Shown: positions 56,884-64,000 of the stretch, in pieces
How positions within the stretch are numbered: position 1 is the stretch's first letter
Layout: every line of letters starts with the position of its first letter
Source: Candidatus Nanopelagicales bacterium
GTDB taxonomy: Bacteria; Actinomycetota; Actinomycetes; S36-B12
Reading direction: 5' to 3'
DNA length: 64,000 nucleotides
Assembly (NCBI GenBank): GCA_028687755.1
Contig: JAQTZL010000007.1
Location: 41,553-105,552 of the forward strand
Notes under the pieces: generated by a model
The model's database searches: none
Told to the model about the DNA's origin: nothing
What the model saw: the letters and a program-made list of their open reading frames with translations, nothing else
Translations under genes and position numbers: made by a program

Positions 56884-57468
56884 TCATTCTCCATTCGTGG
56901 AAGTAGAGCGACCGTACCAAAGAGTAGTGTCGCCATACCTGCGTTGCGATAAATCGAACCAACCTTCAGGAAATGGTTCGGCCTGGTCAGAGCTGGGCCG
57001 CTCAACCACGACGAGCGCATCCCGCGCGATCCAGCCGGACCCGGCAAGATCACTCAACAACTTGGCAATTGAGGTGGCCGAAACGTCATACGGCGGATCT
57101 GCAAATACCAAATTGAATGAGACTGGCGGGTTTCTGTGCAATAGATCGTTCACACCGGCTGCGAGTAACGAAACCGAAGGCAGAGCAACATGCTCAATAT
57201 TGCGGCGAATGACATCTGCCGCGGCACGATTCTTTTCAACAAGCAGCACTGTGTGCGCTCCTCGGCTTGCCGCCTCAATACCCAATGCGCCTGTTCCCGC
57301 ATATAAGTCCAGCACCGCTATAGAACTCCACAATTCGTCGTTCGCCAATAACTCACTATTCAATGAGTTGAACAACGACTCTCGTACGCGATCTGACGTT
57401 GGCCGTGTCCCCTTGGCGGGAACTGACAGCCGCCTACCTTTGGCCAAACCAGCAATGATGCGCGTCAT
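56884..57468 (-). CDS. rsmD: 16S rRNA (guanine966-N2)-methyltransferase RsmD
   Basis: A SAM-dependent methyltransferase for G966 of 16S rRNA. The 194-residue protein has the start [17 protein letters not shown], the Rossmann SAM motif (LDLYAGTGALGIEAASRGA, about 48-66) and the catalytic DPPYD (about 119-123, in VFADPPYDVSATSI). The start overlaps the recG stop by 4 bp (ATGA). recG-rsmD-coaD is conserved. Confidence 0.95.
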   Translation of the reverse strand: MTRIIAGLAKGRRLSVPAKGTRPTSDRVRESLFNSLNSELLANDELWSSIAVLDLYAGTGALGIEAASRGAHTVLLVEKNRAAADVIRRNIEHVALPSVSLLAAGVNDLLHRNPPVSFNLVFADPPYDVSATSIAKLLSDLAGSGWIARDALVVVERPSSDQAEPFPEGWFDLSQRRYGDTTLWYGRSTSTNGE

Positions 57469-59675
57469 GCCTTCTCCATAAATTCCGCTTGGTCCTGTGC
57501 AACCAATTCAATGAGCGCTGCTTGCAAGGCGGGATAGGCAACTAAATCAGGATCTTGGTCAACAAGCCGTGTAGCCGCTTGCCTTGCAAGTTCAATGACG
57601 TCAACATCAGAAACCACTTGAAGCAACTTCAAGGAACTGCGATGGCCAGACTGCGAGGCGCCAAGCACATCGCCTTCGCGACGTTGTTCAAGATCTAAAC
57701 GCGCCAATTCAAAACCATCAGTCGTTGAAGCCACAGCGTCTAAGCGTTTACGTGCAGGCGAACCGACGGGGGCATTGGTCATTAACAAACACAGCCCGGG
57801 CAGGGATCCTCGGCCAACACGCCCGCGCAATTGGTGCAATTGAGAAATGCCGAATCGGTCAGCATCAAGAACAACCATCACTGTGGCGCTTGGGACGTCA
57901 ACGCCGACTTCAATGACTGTTGTTGAGACAAGAACATCTAGCCCTGGTTCAGCCTGTGCTGATGCAAAAGCAGACATCGCTGCATCCTTTTCATCTGGTG
58001 ACATTCGCCCATGCAGGATCCCGATGCGTAATCCTGCTAACGGACCTGACGCAAGTATCTCTGCAGTGTCTAAGACTGATGCCAACGCAGTTTTTGCATC
58101 GGTTTGTGTCGCATCGACTTCAATTTCAAGGAAATCTTCATCTGCGCCGTCATCGCCAATGCGAGGACACACGATAAAGACCCGATGCCCTGCGGCAACT
58201 TCCTCGCGCACCCGTTCCCATGCACGATCCACGTGAGCAGGCTTTTCTTTCATAGGCACCACATGCGTGGTGACTCCAGCACGACCCTCTGGAAGACCTT
58301 CAAGTGTTGAAATGTCGAGGTCACCAAACACTGTCATCGCCACCGTGCGCGGAATTGGTGTTGCAGTCATGACCAATACATGCGGTCGGGTTCCATCAAC
58401 GGCTTTTGACGATAACGCTGCACGCTGTTCAACACCAAAGCGATGTTGCTCGTCAACTACGACGAGCCCAAGATCTCGGAATTGCACGGTGTCCGTTAAG
58501 AGTGCATGCGTGCCCACAACGATTCCCGCATCACCCGAAATGATGTTGAGGAGATCCTTGCGACGTTGGGCAACCTTCATTGAACCGGTCACTAATGCAA
58601 CTTGCGTGCCCCGCTCATGGCCACCGAGCATGCCGCCTTCTGCCATTTCACCGAGCAAATTCTTGATCGATCGAAAATGCTGGGCTGCTAACACCTCAGT
58701 AGGTGCAAGGAGAGCCGCCTGCCCACCTGAATCAACCACACTTAACATCGCACGCAGTGCCACCAACGTTTTGCCGCTACCGACATCACCTTGTAACAAG
58801 CGATGCATTGGATGATCGCCGGCAAGATCGCGAGCGATGTCTTCACCCACTGCGAGTTGCCCTGGCGTCAGGGTAAACGGCAACCGCGCTTCAAACTCTT
58901 GAATCAATGGTCCATCGCGCGTAATGCGAGCTCTCGCTGGCAGATGAGCAATTTCAGCACGACGCTGGGCCAGGAGTGTTTGCAAGAGGAAGGCTTCTTC
59001 AAATTTCAACCGACGTCTGGCTTCTTGGATTTCCTCATCCGAGGTCGGCCGGTGGATTGCGAGCACTGCAGAGCGATGATCCAGCAGACCAAGGTCAGCA
59101 ACGACTGACGCTGGAAGTGGATCAGGAAGTTCGCCCAGCGTGTCGAGCACCACGCTCATTGCTCGAGCGATTTGCAGGGATGACACCGTTGCGGTGGCCG
59201 GATACACGGGAATGAATGCTCCAGCGAACATGGCGATCCGCTCTGGATCCTCGTCTACATCTTCTGGAAAGAATTCAAATGTGGGATGAGCCAACTGGCG
59301 CTTGCCTCGATACGAGGAAACTTCACCAGCAAACAGGCCTCGCCTGCCTGGTCGAAACATGCCTTCGCGCCATCGCTGATTGAAGAACGTCAAGGAGAGC
59401 TTGGTCTGACCATCAGAAATCACAACTTCCACGATGGTGCCCCGGCGCTGCTGCATGGGGCGCGTGGTCACGCTGACCACTTCAGCCAAAATGGTGACCG
59501 CTTCCCCATCAATCAGGGTGTTCATGTCGGTCAGTTCCCCGCGGGCGGCATAGCGGCGTGGGTAATGACTGATGAGCTCGCCTACCGTGGTGATCCCGAA
59601 GGCCTTCTTCAGCGCACCGGCAGACTTGCCTCCAAGGACCCGATCAAGGGGCATGTTGGTGTCGGAATATGACAC
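57465..59675 (-). CDS. recG: ATP-dependent DNA helicase RecG
   Basis: A branch-migrating helicase acting on stalled forks and Holliday junctions. The 736-residue protein has an N-terminal wedge/OB domain (about 45-160; [17 protein letters not shown], split: [14 protein letters not shown]), helicase motif [16 protein letters not shown] (about 290), [11 protein letters not shown] (about 405), TATPIPRT and the C-terminal [20 protein letters not shown] start at 59675 with AGGAGG 6 bp upstream. Length near the family norm of about 690-760. Confidence 0.96.
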   Translation of the reverse strand: MSYSDTNMPLDRVLGGKSAGALKKAFGITTVGELISHYPRRYAARGELTDMNTLIDGEAVTILAEVVSVTTRPMQQRRGTIVEVVISDGQTKLSLTFFNQRWREGMFRPGRRGLFAGEVSSYRGKRQLAHPTFEFFPEDVDEDPERIAMFAGAFIPVYPATATVSSLQIARAMSVVLDTLGELPDPLPASVVADLGLLDHRSAVLAIHRPTSDEEIQEARRRLKFEEAFLLQTLLAQRRAEIAHLPARARITRDGPLIQEFEARLPFTLTPGQLAVGEDIARDLAGDHPMHRLLQGDVGSGKTLVALRAMLSVVDSGGQAALLAPTEVLAAQHFRSIKNLLGEMAEGGMLGGHERGTQVALVTGSMKVAQRRKDLLNIISGDAGIVVGTHALLTDTVQFRDLGLVVVDEQHRFGVEQRAALSSKAVDGTRPHVLVMTATPIPRTVAMTVFGDLDISTLEGLPEGRAGVTTHVVPMKEKPAHVDRAWERVREEVAAGHRVFIVCPRIGDDGADEDFLEIEVDATQTDAKTALASVLDTAEILASGPLAGLRIGILHGRMSPDEKDAAMSAFASAQAEPGLDVLVSTTVIEVGVDVPSATVMVVLDADRFGISQLHQLRGRVGRGSLPGLCLLMTNAPVGSPARKRLDAVASTTDGFELARLDLEQRREGDVLGASQSGHRSSLKLLQVVSDVDVIELARQAATRLVDQDPDLVAYPALQAALIELVAQDQAEFMEKA

Positions 59676-59710
59676 TTTTGGCCTCCTCTATCTCCCCATG
59701 GAACCCTGAT

Positions 59711-59740
59711 TTGGGTTGCTTGCCCCGATTCAGGTAACCT
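59711..59740 (+). promoter_or_regulatory. Possible promoter of rpmB
   Basis: TTGGGT (59711-59716) and TAACCT (59735-59740) are separated by 18 bp on the plus strand; TAACCT fits the TANNNT pattern seen in actinobacterial -10 sites. Transcription would start near 59746, giving a leader of about 95 nt before rpmB. The gap also holds the start region of recG on the other strand (AGGAGG at about 59682-59687). Confidence 0.4.
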
Positions 59741-59790
59741 ACGTGGGCTGCAAGTAGGACTAGCAGCATCCAACACCAGGCTTGGACTCG

Positions 59791-59809
59791 CTCGCGCGAT
59801 CGGCGCGAG
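59791..59809 (+). promoter_or_regulatory. Hairpin in the rpmB leader
   Basis: CTCGCGC (59791-59797) and GCGCGAG (59803-59809) form a perfect 7-bp stem with a 5-nt loop about 30 bp before the rpmB start. Ribosomal protein leaders often fold to bind the product; whether L28 does so here is only a guess. Confidence 0.35.
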
Positions 59810-59840
59810 TGGACAAGTTACAACTATGAAGGAGTGCACC

Positions 59841-60029
59841 GTGGCTGCCAACTGCGACGTCTGCGGCAAGGGCCCAAGCTTCGGGCATTCAATTTCTCAC
59901 TCACACCGTCGCACCAAGCGCCGCTGGAATCCAAACATTCAGCGTGTACGCACGCTCGTGGGTAAGACCCCGAAGCGTCAAAACGTGTGCACTTCTTGCC
60001 TCAAAGCTGGCAAGGTCGTTCGCGGCTAA
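59841..60029 (+). CDS. rpmB: 50S ribosomal protein L28
   Basis: A 62-residue 50S protein that starts [20 protein letters not shown] from GTG 59841, with AAGGAG 7 bp upstream. The signatures [14 protein letters not shown] and the Cys pairs CDVC and CTSC show the zinc-binding form. An ATG 15 bp upstream overlaps the Shine-Dalgarno sequence and is not used. It is a single-gene unit with its own terminator, divergent from recG and convergent with thiL. Confidence 0.96.
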   Translation: MAANCDVCGKGPSFGHSISHSHRRTKRRWNPNIQRVRTLVGKTPKRQNVCTSCLKAGKVVRG

Positions 60030-60048
60030 TCGCAACACCCACATTCTT

Positions 60049-60084
60049 ATCAACCCAGGTCATTGACCTGGGTTGATTTGTTTT
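60049..60084 (+). terminator. Intrinsic terminator of rpmB
   Basis: The arms 60049-60061 and 60065-60077 form a perfect 13-bp stem (ATCAACCCAGGTC and its complement) with a 3-nt loop, followed by TTGTTTT (60078-60084). This is a strong rho-independent terminator 20 bp after the rpmB stop. It also lies just before the end of the convergent thiL gene. It is the clearest intrinsic terminator in the window. Confidence 0.92.
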
Positions 60085-60097
60085 GTGTAGCAATACG

Positions 60098-61063
60098 TTA
60101 GGAAGTGAAATGTTGATGTCCACCAGCTGACGTCACAAAATGTCCATCAACTGTGACACCGGCGCCCTGCGTGCCGACAGGTTCAACAACACCAATCGCC
60201 ACAAAACCTGCTGGAACTTTGGATCCTTTTTTGATCGTTGCAAGCAGCGCGTGATCATCACCACCAGTAAGCAGCCATTCGCGGGGGTCCATGTTGTAGG
60301 CACTTGCCGCCGATGCAATCTCATCAGGCACATCAATCAACGAAGAATCAATTGCCAACACCACACCCGATGCCGCTGCAATGTGTCGCGCATCGGCGAT
60401 GAGCCCATCACTGACATCGACCATTGCTGTTGCGCCGTTCTTCGCCGCCAGCGGACCTGCCGCATACGGTGGGATTGGATAGCGATGTGCATCAACAAGT
60501 TTCTTGGGCGAACGAAAACCACGGCTTAACACTGCAAGCCCAGCGGCAGCCCAACCGATACGGCCGGCAATGGCAATGGTGTCACCGACTTTTGCGCCCG
60601 ACCGCACAATTGGAGCACGACCTTCAAGGTCGCCCATTGCCGTGACCGTGATCATGATCGCATCGGCGCTTGTGACATCTCCTCCAACAAGAGCAGCTCC
60701 AGCACCCTCGATTTCGGCACGCAGCCCTGCAGTACACGAAAGTGCCCACGCAGTTGGCAGATCACTTGGTGCCGCAAACGCAACCACGACGCCTGTCGGA
60801 ATCGCACCCATTGCCGCAATGTCTGCAAGGCTCGCTGCAGCAGCCTTGCGTCCAACGTCAACAGGCGTGGACCAATCTTTACGAAAGTGACGACCTTCAA
60901 CCATGACATCAGTCGACACCACGACGCTGCCACTGTGCGCCTGCACTACTGCCGCATCGTCTCCGGGGCCAAGCAAGACCACGGGATTTGCTGGGAGATC
61001 AAGTGTCACTCGATCGATCAATCCGAATTCACCGACTTCTGCCAGCGTTGCATCGTTGCTCAT
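60098..61063 (-). CDS. thiL: Thiamine-monophosphate kinase
   Basis: Phosphorylates thiamine monophosphate to TPP, the active cofactor. The 321-residue protein has GPGDDAAVV (about 32-40), VVSTDVMVEGRHF, LADIAAMGA (about 95-103), VGGDVTSAD, VDVSDGLIADARHIAAASGV and LLTGGDDHALLATI. Length normal. It lies 2 bp after ddl, downstream in the gpsA-ddl-thiL run. Confidence 0.95.
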   Translation of the reverse strand: MSNDATLAEVGEFGLIDRVTLDLPANPVVLLGPGDDAAVVQAHSGSVVVSTDVMVEGRHFRKDWSTPVDVGRKAAAASLADIAAMGAIPTGVVVAFAAPSDLPTAWALSCTAGLRAEIEGAGAALVGGDVTSADAIMITVTAMGDLEGRAPIVRSGAKVGDTIAIAGRIGWAAAGLAVLSRGFRSPKKLVDAHRYPIPPYAAGPLAAKNGATAMVDVSDGLIADARHIAAASGVVLAIDSSLIDVPDEIASAASAYNMDPREWLLTGGDDHALLATIKKGSKVPAGFVAIGVVEPVGTQGAGVTVDGHFVTSAGGHQHFTS

Positions 61064-61065
61064 AG

Positions 61066-62136
61066 CTAACGTAAGCCTGTTCCGCGACTAAGCGCATCAT
61101 TGATCAACGTATCGATGAGATCGCCATATTCAATGCCACTTGCTTGCCACATTCGTGGGTACATAGAAATTGGCGTGAAGCCGGGCATGGTGTTGGCCTC
61201 ATTAATAATCAACGTGTTTTGCGCATCAAGGAAGAAATCTATGCGCGCAAGCCCTTCACAACCCAAGGCATCAAATGCTCGAATTGCCATCGCTTGAAGT
61301 TCACGCTCTGTGTCTACGTCAAGAACTGCTGGCACCACCAGTTCTGCTGAATCCTCAAGGTATTTGGCTTCAAAGTCATAAAACTCATGTTTTCCACCAA
61401 CAACAATTTCAGCAACGCGGCTCGCGCTCAGCGTTCCTTGCGCACCCGACAGCACGCCGCATTCAAGTTCGCGCGCTTGCTCGACGCCAGCTTCAACAAT
61501 GACGCGTGGATCATGCACACGCGCTTCTTCAATGGCCGCCACGAGCTCGAGTTGACTCTTCACCTTGGAAATTCCGCGTGAAGATCCGGCACGTGCAGGC
61601 TTCACGAACACTGGATATCCAAGTTCGTTCACTGCAGCAATGGATGCATCTCGATCATTACGCCATTGGTAATCGGTGATCGCTACAAACTTTCCGACCT
61701 CTAGGCCAGCATGCGCCAACAAAATCTTCATCGTGATCTTGTCCATGCCTGCAGCTGAAGCAAGTACGCCTGAGCCCACATAAGGAATGGCAGCTAATTC
61801 CAAGAGTCCTTGAATAGTTCCGTCTTCACCCCAAGGCCCATGCAGCACTGGGAACACCACATCAATGACTGCAAGTTCGCTACTTAAAGCCGAAAAGTCC
61901 GGTCCAAGAACTAATGATTCCCCGCTCTCAGGAACCTGCGGTAACGCGTCTTTTGCCATAGAAAAGGAAGCGTGCGCATCCATCTTCAGCCAACGCCCGG
62001 AAGGTGAAATTCCAATTGCAGTTACGTCATACTTTTTGGGATCCAATGCCCGCATGACGCCACTGGCACTCACGCAGGAAACACTGTGCTCACTGCTACG
62101 CCCACCAAAGATGACCGCTACGCGGATCTTGGTCAC
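61066..62136 (-). CDS. ddl: D-alanine--D-alanine ligase
   Basis: Joins two D-Ala for peptidoglycan synthesis. The 356-residue protein has VIFGGRSSEHSVSCVSA (N-terminal substrate region), VLHGPWGEDGTIQGLLE (about 95-111), the ATP-grasp FVKPARAGSSRGISKV (about 175-190), ARIDFFLDAQNTLIINEANT and MPGFTPISMYP. All catalytic regions are present. The start overlaps the gpsA stop by 4 bp (ATGA). Confidence 0.96.
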   Translation of the reverse strand: MTKIRVAVIFGGRSSEHSVSCVSASGVMRALDPKKYDVTAIGISPSGRWLKMDAHASFSMAKDALPQVPESGESLVLGPDFSALSSELAVIDVVFPVLHGPWGEDGTIQGLLELAAIPYVGSGVLASAAGMDKITMKILLAHAGLEVGKFVAITDYQWRNDRDASIAAVNELGYPVFVKPARAGSSRGISKVKSQLELVAAIEEARVHDPRVIVEAGVEQARELECGVLSGAQGTLSASRVAEIVVGGKHEFYDFEAKYLEDSAELVVPAVLDVDTERELQAMAIRAFDALGCEGLARIDFFLDAQNTLIINEANTMPGFTPISMYPRMWQASGIEYGDLIDTLINDALSRGTGLR

Positions 62137-63155
62137 TCGCTGGCTCCTACAACACCTTCGTGTTCATGCTTGGTATCACGTGCCATGAACGCTGCAGCCA
62201 TCGTGTGCACCGATGCGCCATGGTGAAGCACATTGACAACCTGTTCAGTGATTGGCATGTCAACTCCATGCGCATGAGCCAACGCAAGAATTGGTTCGCA
62301 ACTCTTATAAGCCTCGCATGTTTGTTTCATTGCCTTGATGGTTTCTTCAACTGACTTACCTCGACCTAAACTTTCACCAAAACTTCGGTTACGCGATAAC
62401 GGCGATTGGCAGGTCGCAACAAGATCGCCAACACCAGCTAGCCCTTGAAACGTGAGTGGATCTGCACCGAGAGCAACGCCTAAACGAGCGATTTCGGCTA
62501 ATCCGCGCGTCATGAGGGAAGCCTGTGAATTTTCACCAAGTCCCATGCCCACCGCCATGCCATTGGCTACGGCGATCACGTTTTTCATCGCCCCACCAAT
62601 TTCGGTACCAATGACATCCGTTGTCCAATACGGACGGAAATATTCAGTAGTGCACGCATCCTGTAGAAGCAATGCGCTGGCCTCATCAACACAGGCGACC
62701 GTGGTTGCAGAAGGCTGACGTTGTGCAATCTCACGAGCAAGGTTTGGGCCAGACACCACAGCGATGCGTTCAGCGACCGCTCCAGTTTCTTCAGCAATGA
62801 CCTCGCTCATGCGCTTCATCGTGCCAAGCTCAACGCCCTTGATCAGGCTTACCAGGATTGCTCGCGCTGGGATGAATGCTCGCCATTGGGCGAGATTGGC
62901 GCGCAACACTTGTGCTGGCAACGCAATTACCACGATGTCTGCGCCATTGAGAGCAGCGGCGGGGTCGGTGGTAGCCCGAACCGCGTCAGGCAGAACCAAA
63001 TCTGGGTGGTAAGCCTCATTGCAGTGTTCTTCATTGATTTGGCGGGCAACTTCCAAATCCCGGGTCCAAATAACCACATCACTGCCAGCATCGGCCATCA
63101 CAGTGGAAAACACAGTTCCCCATGATCCTGAGCCCATCACAGCAACCCGGCTCAT
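62133..63155 (-). CDS. gpsA: Glycerol-3-phosphate dehydrogenase [NAD(P)+]
   Basis: Makes sn-glycerol-3-phosphate from DHAP for lipid synthesis. From ATG 63155 the protein has 340 residues, starting MSRVAVMGSGSWGTVFSTVM with the Rossmann motif GSGSWGT. AGGAGG lies 6 bp upstream, so the longer frame to 63263 is not used. SLIKGVELGTMKRMSEV, VVSGPNLAREIA, GGAMKNVIAVANGM and GVGDLVATCQSPLSRNR are diagnostic. A divergent pair with cofC. Confidence 0.96.
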   Translation of the reverse strand: MSRVAVMGSGSWGTVFSTVMADAGSDVVIWTRDLEVARQINEEHCNEAYHPDLVLPDAVRATTDPAAALNGADIVVIALPAQVLRANLAQWRAFIPARAILVSLIKGVELGTMKRMSEVIAEETGAVAERIAVVSGPNLAREIAQRQPSATTVACVDEASALLLQDACTTEYFRPYWTTDVIGTEIGGAMKNVIAVANGMAVGMGLGENSQASLMTRGLAEIARLGVALGADPLTFQGLAGVGDLVATCQSPLSRNRSFGESLGRGKSVEETIKAMKQTCEAYKSCEPILALAHAHGVDMPITEQVVNVLHHGASVHTMAAAFMARDTKHEHEGVVGASE

Positions 63156-63225
63156 AGCCTGCCTCCTGGATACCCGATGGTGAACACTGGCCAAGACTAA
63201 TGCCCCCATGCGGTTGGATAGCGGC

Positions 63226-63843
63226 ATGCAGTGGTCAGCGATTGTGCCCGTCAAGGCCAGCATTTCCGCTAAATCTCGGCTTCAAACCAACGCAGCATGG
63301 CGGGCGGAGTTCTCTCGGGCCTTTTTAGGTGATGCGCTTCAGGCTCTGGTTTCTTGCCCGGAAATTGACCGAGTGCTCGTGGTCACCGATGATGCTCAGC
63401 TTCACAACCACCTGGATTCCTCCATTGAACTCATGCTGATCACATCCGAGGGGCTCAATGAAGACATCACCACCGGGCTAGCGACTCTTGGCACACAACC
63501 GTGCGTTGTGGTGACCGGTGACCTGCCATGTTTGAGTGCCTCAGCGATGAGCGCAGTGCTTGAGCTCGCCTCAACCCAAGAACACAGTTTCGTTTCTGAT
63601 TCACAGGGCGTGGGGACCACGATGCTGTTGTCCCATGACGCTTCAACATGCACGCCCAAATTCGGGAATCGATCACACGCGAAGCATGCGCAAGCGGGCT
63701 ACACGGAAATCGTGAGTGAAAACCATGAGCTCAATGCACTCCTTACCCGCGCACGCAGAGATGTCGACACTGCTATTGACCTGTGGGATGCAAGGCGTCT
63801 GGGTGTTGGAGCGCATACCTCGGCTCTGCTAGACGACCTCTAA
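63226..63843 (+). CDS. cofC: 2-phospho-L-lactate/phosphoenolpyruvate guanylyltransferase (F420 biosynthesis)
   Basis: CofC/FbiD activates phosphoenolpyruvate or phospholactate with GTP to start coenzyme F420 side-chain assembly. From ATG 63226 the protein has 205 residues and begins MQWSAIVPVKASISAKSRLQ, as other members do. VVTDDAQLHNHL, VVVTGDLPCLSASAMSAVL (GDLP, about 103-106) and GVGTTMLL followed by PKFG are the nucleotide- and phosphate-binding parts. An ATG 18 bp upstream is also possible and could be leaderless. F420 genes are typical of actinobacteria. Confidence 0.85.
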   Translation: MQWSAIVPVKASISAKSRLQTNAAWRAEFSRAFLGDALQALVSCPEIDRVLVVTDDAQLHNHLDSSIELMLITSEGLNEDITTGLATLGTQPCVVVTGDLPCLSASAMSAVLELASTQEHSFVSDSQGVGTTMLLSHDASTCTPKFGNRSHAKHAQAGYTEIVSENHELNALLTRARRDVDTAIDLWDARRLGVGAHTSALLDDL

Positions 63844-63870
63844 CCGGCACAACAAAGGGCCCCACCGAAA

Positions 63871-64000
63871 TGATGAACTGAACCCCGAAAGTTGGAGTTC
63901 ATTGCGGGAGTGGGCTCAGGCTACTTGAAGGGATTGGGTCCGGTATTCGACCGGGCTCAATCCCTTCAGTCGTTCCTGGATGCGGTCGTGGTTCCACCAG
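63871..64000 (-). mobile_element. Right end of an IS3-family insertion sequence (cut by window edge)
   Basis: The window ends inside an insertion sequence. Its end lies close to 63871-63874, where TGAACTGAACCCCGAAAGT begins; the TGAAC start and following A/C-rich bases resemble IS3-family terminal repeats. The transposase gene reads inward from the right. The other end and the target-site duplication lie outside, so intactness cannot be judged. It sits 27-30 bp after the cofC stop. Confidence 0.75.
63916..64000 (-). CDS. IS3-family transposase, C-terminal fragment in window
   Basis: The last 27 codons of a minus-strand gene read WWNHDRIQERLKGLSPVEYR followed by TQSLQVA and a TGA stop (63918-63916). 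The N-x-x-R-x-x-x-x-L-x-G-x-x-P-V-E-Y-R pattern is the C-terminal end of the rve/OrfB integrase domain of IS3-family transposases. The N-terminal part and the catalytic DDE residues lie beyond base 64000. Confidence 0.85.
   Translation of the reverse strand, partial: WWNHDRIQERLKGLSPVEYRTQSLQVA

Noticed and set aside
56672..57481. Long plus-strand open frame (269 codons) opposite coaD and rsmD
   Set aside because: Antisense to two well-supported genes, with no domain and composition typical of a reverse frame.

Overview
This 64 kb window is a chromosomal segment of an actinomycete (Actinomycetota). The evidence is gene order and family-specific genes. The blocks infB-rnpM-nusA-rimP, proS-GNAT-ispG-rseP-dxr, rpsB-tsf-pyrH-frr-cdsA-rlmN, rpsP-khpA-rimM-trmD, ffh-glnD-glnB-amt, ftsY-smc-mutM-rnc and plsX-rpmF-yceD-sepIVA-coaD-rsmD-recG follow the arrangement known from Streptomyces and relatives. 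A DUF4439 lipoprotein, a DUF4081-type GNAT protein, SepIVA and a coenzyme F420 gene (cofC/fbiD) are actinobacterial markers. Base composition looks moderate (a little over half G+C by eye, not computed), so this is a moderate-GC lineage, perhaps an aquatic or soil actinomycete; I cannot name the genus. Packing is very tight: most neighbours overlap by 1-11 bp or lie within 25 bp.

Layout. 1-4775 (minus strand): infB (its 3' end lies outside the window), rnpM, nusA, rimP. 4843-5394 (plus): DUF4439 lipoprotein. 5391-11756 (minus): proS, GNAT, ispG, rseP and dxr, covering translation, MEP isoprenoid synthesis and site-2 proteolysis. 11778-22081: a polyamine uptake and catabolism locus. A minus-strand operon (aldehyde dehydrogenase, potDABC, a saccharopine-dehydrogenase-like protein, a second aldehyde dehydrogenase) diverges from a plus-strand Lrp regulator plus class III aminotransferase. 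22078-24552 (minus): propionyl-CoA synthetase and a small K+ channel. 24575-29702 (minus): rlmN, cdsA, frr, pyrH, tsf and rpsB, with a long leader upstream of rpsB. 29995-30441 (plus): M23-like protein. 30438-36915 (minus): xerC, dprA, comM, yraN, rnhB, two tandem signal peptidases and rplS. 37111-38769 (plus): phosphoglucomutase, which splits rplS from trmD. 38766-48457 (minus): trmD, rimM, khpA, rpsP, ffh, glnD, glnB, amt, a TetR regulator and ftsY. 48454-59675 (minus): smc, mutM, rnc, an ACP-like protein, plsX, rpmF, yceD, sepIVA, coaD, rsmD and recG. 59841-60029 (plus): rpmB with a textbook terminator. 60098-63155 (minus): thiL, ddl, gpsA. 63226-63843 (plus): cofC. The window ends inside an IS3-family transposase on the minus strand.

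The window is mainly housekeeping: translation factors and ribosomal proteins, SRP targeting (ffh, ftsY), nitrogen sensing (amt-glnB-glnD), lipid and wall precursors (cdsA, plsX, gpsA, ddl), and DNA processing (dprA, comM, xerC, rnhB, mutM, recG, smc). I found no CRISPR array, prophage, tRNA or rRNA. The points most worth a second look are: an acyl-carrier-protein-like gene between plsX and rnc whose phosphopantetheine serine is replaced by Asn; four convergent gene pairs that each share a self-complementary 4-bp stop (TTAA or CTAG); a 17-bp hairpin in the rpsB-tsf gap; the structured rpsB leader with a helically phased repeat upstream; and the polyamine locus with its extra saccharopine-dehydrogenase-like/aldehyde dehydrogenase pair. 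No stretch longer than about 300 bases lacks a gene.
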